From Burkholderiaceae bacterium (lineage in GTDB: Bacteria; Pseudomonadota; Gammaproteobacteria; Burkholderiales; Burkholderiaceae_D): a DNA stretch of 64,000 bases. Shown in pieces: positions 33,780-41,519 of this stretch. Numbering within the stretch: position 1 is the first letter of the stretch; each line of letters begins with the position of its first letter. The notes beneath the pieces are model-generated. The model was not told the DNA's origin, did no database searches, and saw nothing but the letters and a program-made list of their open reading frames with translations. A program made the translations under genes and the position numbers. Location of the stretch: the NCBI GenBank assembly GCA_030158675.1, contig JAOASL010000040.1, forward strand, positions 261,249 through 325,248, in the 5' to 3' direction.

Positions 33780-34150
33780 CCAAGCGACTCTTCTTTTTCT
33801 CGACCGCGCTGTTCTGGGCGCTGGTGGCGAGTGTGACAACGAGCGCACTGCTGGGCACGCCGGACGAAGCGATCGCCGAAGGGCAGGACGGCAAGACCCG
33901 TGTAATCAGCGCCGCCGAGCTGGCAAAACATGCATCGATCAAGGATTGCTGGATGGCGATCCGCGGCTCAGTGTACGACTTGACTGCCTACCTGCCGCAG
34001 CATCCGACCCGGCCGGAAGTAATCGATGTCTGGTGCGGCAAGGAAGCGACCGGGGCCTATAACACCAAGGGCGCGGGCCGGCCGCACGGCAAGTACACCG
34101 ACCAGATGCTGGGCATGTACCAGATCGGCGAATTCAGGAAGAAGCCCTGA
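33776..34150 (+). CDS. Cytochrome b5-like haem-binding protein
   Basis: A 124-residue protein with an N-terminal hydrophobic segment that is a signal peptide or anchor (LFFFSTALFWALVASVTTSALL). The b5-like domain reads ISAAELAKHASIKDCWMAIRGSVYDLTAYLPQHPTRPEVIDVWCGKEATGAYNTKGAGRPHGKYTD. The first haem His is in QHPTRPE rather than HPGG, and the second is likely PHGKY. It is translationally coupled to the flavocytochrome-like gene (ATGA) and may be its electron partner outside the cytoplasm. Confidence 0.82.
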   Translation: MTKRLFFFSTALFWALVASVTTSALLGTPDEAIAEGQDGKTRVISAAELAKHASIKDCWMAIRGSVYDLTAYLPQHPTRPEVIDVWCGKEATGAYNTKGAGRPHGKYTDQMLGMYQIGEFRKKP

Positions 34151-34266
34151 GCTGAACCGACCTGCGCTGGCACACCCGGGCTTTACAGCTGGACACAATT
34201 TGCCGCTTTACCCGCGCCGTGCGCTTCGTATACTGGTCTCACCTGAGAACAGAAAAGGAAGATGTC

Positions 34267-34710
34267 ATGAAAGCCCGGATCGCCGCACTCGTCTTGCTGA
34301 CCGCCTCGGCGGGCAGCGCGTCCGCCGACAGCGGGGACGTCCTGGCCGGTGCCATCGTGGGCGCTGTGATCGGCAGCGCACTCGGATCGTCGTATGGTCC
34401 GTCGGTCAGCGTCCAGTACGGCAACATGCCGCCGCCCATGGTCTACGGCCCGCCGCCGGTAATCTACGGCCCGCCGCCCGTCTACGGGTCACCACCCGTC
34501 TATGGCCCACCGGCCATGGTCAACTATGGCTATGCACCGCCGCCCGCCATCATTGGCTATGCGCCGCCTCCGCCAGTGATGGTCTACCCGGCGCCGCGCG
34601 CCTACTACGGGCCTCCGCCTGCCTGGCGCTACGCGCCCGGCTACGGTCATTATCATCGCTATCGCGATCATGACGACGGCCACGGACGCGGCCGCTGGCA
34701 CGGGCGCTGA
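34267..34710 (+). CDS. Secreted YGPPP-repeat protein with glycine zipper
   Basis: A 147-residue protein with a signal peptide ending near ASA-DSG. A glycine-zipper segment follows (GAIVGAVIGSALGSSYG), then a Pro/Tyr-rich region with about six YGPPPV-like repeats, and a His/Arg/Asp-rich tail (YGHYHRYRDHDDGHGRGRWHGR). The composition suggests an envelope or extracellular low-complexity protein, possibly metal-binding through the tail. Function unknown. The start at 34267 leaves a clean signal peptide with AAAAGGAAG upstream. Confidence 0.75.
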   Translation: MKARIAALVLLTASAGSASADSGDVLAGAIVGAVIGSALGSSYGPSVSVQYGNMPPPMVYGPPPVIYGPPPVYGSPPVYGPPAMVNYGYAPPPAIIGYAPPPPVMVYPAPRAYYGPPPAWRYAPGYGHYHRYRDHDDGHGRGRWHGR

Positions 34711-34734
34711 ATTCGTTCGACAACGACGGCCATA

Positions 34735-37437
34735 TCAGGCCGTGGCCATCAGCTCAATCCGGTCGAACGGCGGCAGTACGGCCTGATGCAGCAGGGCGGG
34801 CACTTGCTCGGCCGGCAAAGGCCGGGAGATCAGATAACCCTGTAGTTCATCACAGCCCATCGCGCGCAGCTGGCGCAACTGCGACAGGGTTTCGACGCCC
34901 TCCGCCACCACCGTCATCTCGAGCGCCTCGGCCATCGAAATGATCGCGCGATACAACAGTTCGCCCTCTGATCCTTCCGACAGCGCGGTGGTGAAGCCGC
35001 GATCAACCTTCAGCACATCGACATCCAGACGGTGCAATTGCGCCAGCGATGAATGGCCGACACCGAAATCGTCAATCATCAGGCGGATGCCGCCGTCACG
35101 CAGCGCGTCGAGCTGCTGAACGACCGTCACGCTGCGATCGACCACGGCCGATTCGGTGACTTCGATTTCCACCAGTGCCGGCTCGACATGAAATTCATTT
35201 AGTGCATGCAGCAGTGCATCGGCCAGCAGGCCATTGCGCAGCTGCAGCGGCGACACATTCACCGACACGGGTACCGGCCGCTCGCCGTCGGATTTCCAGC
35301 GCGCGATCTGTGCAATGACTTCGCGCATCACCCAGTCACCGATCGGCACTACCAGACCCGTGTCCTCGGCAAGATCGATGAACTCGCCCGGCGCGATCAC
35401 GCCGCGCTCCGGATGGCGCCAGCGGATCAGCGCCTCGAAACTCGACAGCCGGCCGCTGCTTGCATCAACGCGCGGCTGATAATGCACGACGAATTCGCTG
35501 CGCTCGACCGCCTGCCGCAGCGCGCGCTCGCGGCTCAGTCGCAGCAACAGCGCCTCCGACATTTCGGCCTGGTAGAAATGATGGCATCCCTTGCCGGCCG
35601 CCTTGGCCGCATACATCGCGACATCCGCATGCTTTAGCAGCAATTCGACCTCCTGTCCGTCGCGCGGAAAGACACTGATGCCGATCGAGGCGCTGATCAG
35701 GTTGCCGCCGCCGGCAGTCAGGGTGAAAGGCGTGGCCAGCGCGGTGACAATGGCTTGTGCCACATGAGCGATATCGTCATCGGTATCAAAATGCTCGAGC
35801 ACGACGGTGAATTCGTCGCCACCCAGACGCGCCACATGGTCGCTGCTTCGAACCGCGTGCCGGATTCGCTGCGCCGCCTGCTGCAGCAGCTCGTCGCCGG
35901 CCTCATGCCCGAGCGTATCGTTGACGGTCTTGAAATTATCAAGATCGATGAACAGCAGCGCGAGGCGGCCAGTGCCGCGCGCCGCGCGCCGGATCGCAGC
36001 CGGCAGAAAATTCTGTAACCAGCGCCGGTTCGGCAGCTGCGTCAGCGCATCGTTATTGGCGATATCAGCCAGCGCCTGTTCGTGCGCCTTGATTTCCGAA
36101 ATGTCGCGCAGAGTCAGGGCGATACCTGACTCGAAACGCACGGCGCGGCGAAACACCCAGGACGCACGCATCCAGCCAGCCGGCACGCGAAATTCATCCT
36201 CGACCCGCCCGCGCGCGATCGCCTTCTCGCACAACGCCATCATTTCACGCCATTGAGCCAGCGCGAGAGTGCGGCTAAACGGCGCGCCGACCAGCCGCGC
36301 CACGGTGGTGTTGAGCAATTCGGCGGCGCGCTCATTGCAGTCTTCCACCAGCAGATCGGCCAGTCGGCCCTGCCAGAACTGCGGCCGCAACATGTAGAAA
36401 CCCTCGTTGGCCGCATCGGTCGCAATCCGGTAAATCTGCCGCACCTCTTCTTCCGTCTTGCGGCGCGCCTCCAGTCGGGAAAACAGCGCAATGCCGCCAA
36501 CGGCCAGCGCCGCCAGCAGCGCCAGCACAGTGGCCTCATTGACGCGGTAAGTGCGTGCCAGTTCGCGATAGGCCGCCAGCGCATCGTCTTCGGCGAGCCC
36601 GGCCAGTGCCACAATCGAATACTTGGGAATCCGGCGCCAGGCAATAAAGCGCAGGCGTCCATCCTTGAAGCGGTCTGCAGGCTCGAGCCGCGCGCCGCTC
36701 AGCGCGACGAATACCGGATCCGACTTGTAGAACACCTGCGGCACACCGCCGGCCTGCCCGACCCGGGTCGCCAGCAGTGGCCCGGTGTCCATCCGTAAGC
36801 TGACGAAATCGTGGCGACCGCGCAGTGCATCGTCCTGGAAGGTCACGAGGAAATCCGGCGCCACTGACGCGAACACCACGCCGCCAAAGCTGCCGTCGGC
36901 GCGATCGATCCGGCGCACGAAGCGTACGACATCACTTCCAACCCACGGACTGTACATCACAGGCTGCACCGTCAGTCCGCGGCAGCAAGCGGCACGCTGT
37001 TCCTGAAAAAACGTATAGCCACTGACATTAATTGCGTTTTTCAGCTGCAACGAAGTGCGAACGACCCGGCCGTCGGCATCGGCAATGAACACGAAAAAAT
37101 CATGCCGGCCGGGGAACAGGCCGCGGCGCTGGTCACGCGCAAGATTGACCAAGCGCGGATCATCGCGCCAGGCGAACTCAAGGCGCCGCATCAGCTGGTC
37201 GATTTGCTCGGACACATACTGCAACTGCGATGCATAGGAACTGGCCAGTGATTCAGCCTGTCGCATCGCATCGAAGCGAGCACTGCGCTCTTCACGCGCA
37301 AGGCGATCGTTGGTACCCAGCACGATTGCGGCAATCACAAGCAGCATCATTGCAACCCATAGCACCGACGCCCAGAGGCCGCGCCGGGTATTGGGCAGGT
37401 ATTCACTGATCCACGCCTTGCTATCCACGCCCGTCAC
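34735..37437 (-). CDS. Membrane GGDEF/EAL c-di-GMP protein, paralogue 2
   Basis: A 900-residue protein with the same layout as the one at 26943-29678: helix (about 21-41), periplasmic sensor with C151-C152 in ACCRG, second helix, PAS-like domain, GGDEF with RSSD inhibitory site, and EAL with EALIRW, NVSPLQL, EVTES, DDFGVGHSSL, KVDRGF and AEGVET. Both catalytic sites look intact. It starts at GTG 37437, or GTG 37428 three codons on. Sequence identity to paralogue 1 is high in the catalytic half and lower in the sensor. Confidence 0.9.
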   Translation of the reverse strand: MTGVDSKAWISEYLPNTRRGLWASVLWVAMMLLVIAAIVLGTNDRLAREERSARFDAMRQAESLASSYASQLQYVSEQIDQLMRRLEFAWRDDPRLVNLARDQRRGLFPGRHDFFVFIADADGRVVRTSLQLKNAINVSGYTFFQEQRAACCRGLTVQPVMYSPWVGSDVVRFVRRIDRADGSFGGVVFASVAPDFLVTFQDDALRGRHDFVSLRMDTGPLLATRVGQAGGVPQVFYKSDPVFVALSGARLEPADRFKDGRLRFIAWRRIPKYSIVALAGLAEDDALAAYRELARTYRVNEATVLALLAALAVGGIALFSRLEARRKTEEEVRQIYRIATDAANEGFYMLRPQFWQGRLADLLVEDCNERAAELLNTTVARLVGAPFSRTLALAQWREMMALCEKAIARGRVEDEFRVPAGWMRASWVFRRAVRFESGIALTLRDISEIKAHEQALADIANNDALTQLPNRRWLQNFLPAAIRRAARGTGRLALLFIDLDNFKTVNDTLGHEAGDELLQQAAQRIRHAVRSSDHVARLGGDEFTVVLEHFDTDDDIAHVAQAIVTALATPFTLTAGGGNLISASIGISVFPRDGQEVELLLKHADVAMYAAKAAGKGCHHFYQAEMSEALLLRLSRERALRQAVERSEFVVHYQPRVDASSGRLSSFEALIRWRHPERGVIAPGEFIDLAEDTGLVVPIGDWVMREVIAQIARWKSDGERPVPVSVNVSPLQLRNGLLADALLHALNEFHVEPALVEIEVTESAVVDRSVTVVQQLDALRDGGIRLMIDDFGVGHSSLAQLHRLDVDVLKVDRGFTTALSEGSEGELLYRAIISMAEALEMTVVAEGVETLSQLRQLRAMGCDELQGYLISRPLPAEQVPALLHQAVLPPFDRIELMATA

Positions 37438-37549
37438 GCTGTGCCCTGCAGAAGCTTTATTGCCCGACCGGCGGCCTGGCAGAGTAGCTGTTCATTCCAG
37501 ATACCAGAAAGATGGGCAGCGCGCCGCAGTGAAAGGTTCCTGAGAAATA

Positions 37550-37566
37550 TCGATAGCCGCTATCGA
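37550..37566. promoter_or_regulatory. Candidate operator between divergent genes
   Basis: A perfect inverted repeat, TCGATAG-CCG-CTATCGA, in the 199-base gap between GGDEF/EAL paralogue 2 (-) and the lipoprotein gene (+). It is the right size for a dimeric repressor; the regulator is unknown. Confidence 0.45.
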
Positions 37567-37636
37567 CGCACGACAAATTCCGCAGCGGCCAGCACCGCAC
37601 ACTCTCCATGCAGTCCGGCAAGGTGGCCGGATCATC

Positions 37637-38788
37637 ATGGGAATGCGCATGACACAGATCAGTACACAAGGAATCGGCTGCACAGTGGCATGCCTGCTGT
37701 CACTGGTCGGCTGCGGCGACAGTCTGGCCCCCACGCCGCGCAATGGCACGCCGTCGGCGCTCAGCGCAAGCGACGCTGCCATCACCGGCGTCGCTGCAGC
37801 CCAGGCCGCGCCCGCGGCGAAGCCGGCCGCACGTACGGCTTCGGCCGCGATGGTGACCGCGCTGCCGCTGTCCTACACCGGCACGCTGCTGGACCATCTC
37901 AGCGATCCGGGTCGCGCCACCGGCATCCGGCTGGCCAATGCGAGTGGCCTGGCGCTACCGGTATCGGTGTCGCCGGCCGACGTGGTGATGGCGTCCGAGC
38001 GCAATTTCTTTGGCAACGACCGGCGTCGATGGACACTGCTGCGCACCACATCGGCGAACCCGCTCGGCGTACTTGGCGGCCACGCGGTCGTCAGCGGCCG
38101 GCATATCGCGTGGAGCTGGAACGGCACACCGGCGATCCGCTATGCAGTGCCGGCCGGCTACACGATCAAGACGGTAGTCGGCCCCTCCGATGACGGCATC
38201 CTGGTTGCCGATACCTACAATCCGGCCACCTATGAGCAGGAAATTTTGTCATGGCAAACCAATGGCGGCCGTACCAGCCTGTATCGGATCGTGCAGGTGA
38301 AGAGCGGCCTGCAGCTGTTCGGGATGGCGAGCAACGGTCTCATCGGCGCCATCGAACGCGATGGCATCTTGCTCACGCCGAAGCTATACGATGGCCAGTG
38401 GCATGCGCTGCCGTTCGACTACATCAACTGTCACTGCGAGGCCCGACGCGTGAACGCGCGCGGGCAGGTGCTGATGTCGCCGCTGCCAGATCTCGGCGGC
38501 GACCCGTACGGCTATCTGGTAACACGCGCAGGCGCAAGCTTGCTGCCGCGCGCGGATCCGAACACTACGTACGCGGACTTGAATGACCTGGGCGACGTCG
38601 TCGGTAACTCTGGCGGGCGGCCGATCGTGATCCTCGACGGCGTGCTGCATGACCTGAATGCCTACGCGGACAGTGGCGCCGCCGGCTGGCAGTTCCTGAG
38701 TGCAGTCGCGATCAATGGCCGCCGCCAGGTGCTTGGCGCCGGCCTCTGGCAGGGACAGACGCGCTGGTATCGGCTGAACCTGCGCTGA
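37637..38788 (+). CDS. Lipoprotein with HAF-like repeats
   Basis: A 383-residue protein. The N-terminus has a lipobox ([11 protein letters not shown]26), so it should be lipid-anchored. An Ala/Pro-rich linker runs to about residue 80. The rest shows repeated [12 protein letters not shown] and LNDLGDVVG motifs that resemble the HAF extracellular repeats (for example [11 protein letters not shown] and [11 protein letters not shown]), likely a beta-propeller-like fold. No enzymatic motif was seen. Three ATG codons (37637, 37643, 37649) could start it. Confidence 0.65.
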   Translation: MGMRMTQISTQGIGCTVACLLSLVGCGDSLAPTPRNGTPSALSASDAAITGVAAAQAAPAAKPAARTASAAMVTALPLSYTGTLLDHLSDPGRATGIRLANASGLALPVSVSPADVVMASERNFFGNDRRRWTLLRTTSANPLGVLGGHAVVSGRHIAWSWNGTPAIRYAVPAGYTIKTVVGPSDDGILVADTYNPATYEQEILSWQTNGGRTSLYRIVQVKSGLQLFGMASNGLIGAIERDGILLTPKLYDGQWHALPFDYINCHCEARRVNARGQVLMSPLPDLGGDPYGYLVTRAGASLLPRADPNTTYADLNDLGDVVGNSGGRPIVILDGVLHDLNAYADSGAAGWQFLSAVAINGRRQVLGAGLWQGQTRWYRLNLR

Positions 38789-38934
38789 ACCTGTACCGAA
38801 AATGGTTTCAGGTTTTAAAACTACTGCGCGCCCTGAGTCTGCGACGGTATGATGGCGACAGGCATCGCCGCCACGTGGCGGCAAACGGTTCCTGCCGAAA
38901 AATCAAAGGACGCGACGTCGGAAAGCGCATTCCC

Positions 38935-40533
38935 ATGCATGCAACACCACAGACCTCTCCCGCTCCGGTCACCGAAGGCAATAGCGACCGGGAAAAGCTG
39001 AAGCTCAAGCTCCGGCGGGTCGCCATCGACACGCATCTTGAGAACGTCGTCTACCTGCACCGCGATTGCGGGGTCTACCGCACCGAAGGCTTCCGCGCAC
39101 TGTCGAAGATTGAAGTGGTCTGCAACGGACGCAGCGTGAAGGCGACCCTGAACGTCGCCGATGATCCCTTGATCGTCGCACCGGACGAAGTCGGTCTGTC
39201 AGAGGACGCATTCAGGCGGCTCGGCGCAGATGCCGGCACGATGGTGAGCGTGCAGCATGCGGAGCGGCCGGCATCGATCGGCGCGCTGTTCCGCAAGATC
39301 AGCGGCGAGCGACTCGACAAGCAGGACTACCACGGGATCGTCGCCGACATTGCCAGTGGCCAGTACACCAAGATCGAACTGACTGCTTTTCTGATCGCGA
39401 CCAACGACGGCACGATGGACCGCGAAGAGCTGTACTACCTGACCGACGCGATGGTGGCCTGCGGACGCCGGCTGCGCTGGCATGAGCACATGGTGGTCGA
39501 CAAGCACTGCATCGGCGGCATTCCGGGCAACCGGACCTCGATGCTGGTGGTGCCCATCGTCGCCGCGCACGGGCTGCTGTGTCCGAAGACATCGTCGCGC
39601 GCGATCACATCGCCGTCCGGCACGGCCGACACGATGGAGGTGCTGGCGAACGTAAACCTGTCGGAAGAAAAGATCTACGAGATCGTCGGCGAGCACCGCG
39701 CCTGCCTCGCGTGGGGCGGCACCGCCGACCTGTCGCCGGCCGATGACGTGATGATCTCGGTCGAGCGTCCGCTGTCGCTTGACTCGGTCACGCAGATGGT
39801 CGCGTCGATTCTGTCGAAGAAGATAGCGGCCGGTTCGACCCACCTGCTGCTGGACATACCGATCGGACCATCGGCCAAGGTGCGCTCCGCGCCCGATGCG
39901 CAGCGGCTGCGCAAGCTGTTTGAATACGTCGCGTCGCGGATGCACGTGAAGCTCGAGGTCGTGATCACTGACGGCCGCCAGCCAATCGGCCGTGGCATCG
40001 GCCCGGCGCTCGAGGCGCGCGACGTGATGCGCGTGCTGGAGAACGATACGCGCGCACCGGAAGACCTGCGCCGCAAGGCGCTACACCTCGCCGGCCGCAT
40101 GATCGAGTTCGATCCGGATGTGCGTGGCGGTGACGGCTTTGCGATCGCGCGCGACATCCTCGAATCCGGCCGTGCGCTGGCGAAGATGCGCGACATCATC
40201 GCCGCACAGGGCGGCACCGGCTTCAACCACAATGATTTTCCGCTCGCGCGCCTGACGCACAAAGTGGTTGCGCCGCGCGATGGCATGGTCACCGCGATCG
40301 ATAACCTGCAGATTGCGCAAATCGCGCGGCTGGCCGGCGCGCCGAAGGTGCGTAACGCCGGCGTCGAACTGTTCTGCAAGCTCGGGGCGTTGGTCCGGGC
40401 CGGCGATACGCTGTACCAGGTGCATGCGGATTTCGCCAGCGACCTGATGTTCGCGAAACAGCTGTGCGAACGGCGCAGCGGCTACACCATCGGCGAATCG
40501 GCCGACATAGCGCACGCCTACCTGGAGTTCTGA
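38935..40533 (+). CDS. Thymidine/AMP phosphorylase family protein
   Basis: A 532-residue nucleoside phosphorylase of the long type. An extra N-terminal domain (about 1-100) precedes the catalytic core, as in archaeal AMP phosphorylase, and the protein exceeds ordinary thymidine phosphorylase (about 440). Catalytic motifs: [41 protein letters not shown] and GTGFNHND, then the C-terminal domain. Family members cleave thymidine or nucleoside 5'-monophosphates with phosphate; the substrate is open. It is followed after two bases by a PRPP-synthetase-like gene, which points to pentose-phosphate recycling. I chose ATG 38935 with GGAAAG upstream. Confidence 0.85.
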   Translation: MHATPQTSPAPVTEGNSDREKLKLKLRRVAIDTHLENVVYLHRDCGVYRTEGFRALSKIEVVCNGRSVKATLNVADDPLIVAPDEVGLSEDAFRRLGADAGTMVSVQHAERPASIGALFRKISGERLDKQDYHGIVADIASGQYTKIELTAFLIATNDGTMDREELYYLTDAMVACGRRLRWHEHMVVDKHCIGGIPGNRTSMLVVPIVAAHGLLCPKTSSRAITSPSGTADTMEVLANVNLSEEKIYEIVGEHRACLAWGGTADLSPADDVMISVERPLSLDSVTQMVASILSKKIAAGSTHLLLDIPIGPSAKVRSAPDAQRLRKLFEYVASRMHVKLEVVITDGRQPIGRGIGPALEARDVMRVLENDTRAPEDLRRKALHLAGRMIEFDPDVRGGDGFAIARDILESGRALAKMRDIIAAQGGTGFNHNDFPLARLTHKVVAPRDGMVTAIDNLQIAQIARLAGAPKVRNAGVELFCKLGALVRAGDTLYQVHADFASDLMFAKQLCERRSGYTIGESADIAHAYLEF

Positions 40534-40535
40534 CC

Positions 40536-41423
40536 ATGAGCGATTGCGCCGTCCTGTACTTCGACGACGAACAGGCACCCGCGCTGCGTTTTGCGCGCGC
40601 CGCCGGACTGCCCGCGCAGGCAATCGAGCGCCACCGTTTCCCGGACGGTGAGCTGAAACTGCGGCTGCCGCCGGTCTTGCCGGCGAATCTGATCATTTAT
40701 CGCTCACTGGTTCACCCGAACGAAAAGCTGGTCGAACTGCTGTTCGCCGCGCGCACCGCGCGCCAGCTGGGCGCGCAGGACCTGACGCTGGTCTGCCCTT
40801 ACCTTGCCTACATGCGGCAGGACATTGCATTTCGCGAAGGCGAGGTGGTGAGCCAGTCTGTGGTCGGGCACTTCCTCGCGTCACTGTTCGACGGCGTGGT
40901 GACGGTCGATCCGCACCTGCACCGCGTGGCGACACTGGCCGAGGCCGTCCCGGTGCGGCGTCCGACGCTGCTGAGCGGCGCACCGCTACTCGGCGACTAC
41001 ATCGTGCGGCAGCGCCCCGGCGCCTTCCTGCTCGGTCCGGACAGCGAGTCCGCGCAGTGGATCGCCAGCGCCGCCCGCGCCCACGGCCTGGATCACGCGG
41101 CCTGCGAGAAAGTGCGGCACGGCGACCGCGAGGTCGAGATCCGGCTGCCGGCGGTCGACCTGACAGGCCGCGCGGTGGTGCTGCTCGACGATGTCGCCAG
41201 CAGCGGTCGCACGCTGGCGCGCGCCGCTCAGGCCGCGCTGCAGGCCGGTGCAGCGTCGGTCGATGTGGCGGTCACGCACGCGTTGTTCGCCGACGATGCG
41301 CTGCGCATCATCGCCGAGGCTGGCGTGGACGACGTCTGGAGCACTGACTGCATCGCACATCCGAGCAATGTAGTGGCGATGGATCATCTGCTTGCGGTGG
41401 GGGTGAACGGCCGGACAACATAG
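40536..41423 (+). CDS. Ribose-phosphate pyrophosphokinase-like protein
   Basis: A 295-residue PRPP-synthetase homologue, slightly shorter than the usual 310-320. Visible motifs: FPDGELKLRLPP near residue 35, YLAYMRQDIAF, the metal/ATP site TVDPHLHRVATL, and the PRPP loop VVLLDDVASSGRTLARAA. It would make or rearrange phosphoribosyl pyrophosphate. It is not likely the housekeeping prs gene; pairing with the phosphorylase suggests a dedicated salvage role. Confidence 0.87.
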   Translation: MSDCAVLYFDDEQAPALRFARAAGLPAQAIERHRFPDGELKLRLPPVLPANLIIYRSLVHPNEKLVELLFAARTARQLGAQDLTLVCPYLAYMRQDIAFREGEVVSQSVVGHFLASLFDGVVTVDPHLHRVATLAEAVPVRRPTLLSGAPLLGDYIVRQRPGAFLLGPDSESAQWIASAARAHGLDHAACEKVRHGDREVEIRLPAVDLTGRAVVLLDDVASSGRTLARAAQAALQAGAASVDVAVTHALFADDALRIIAEAGVDDVWSTDCIAHPSNVVAMDHLLAVGVNGRTT

Positions 41424-41519
41424 GCATGTCTGATCAGGTTGGCCCGGTCGGCAAGACGATGCAATGATGCCAGCGGCGTTTTGCCAGAGGCACTCAGAAA
41501 CGGCCCGATAACGCAGAAT

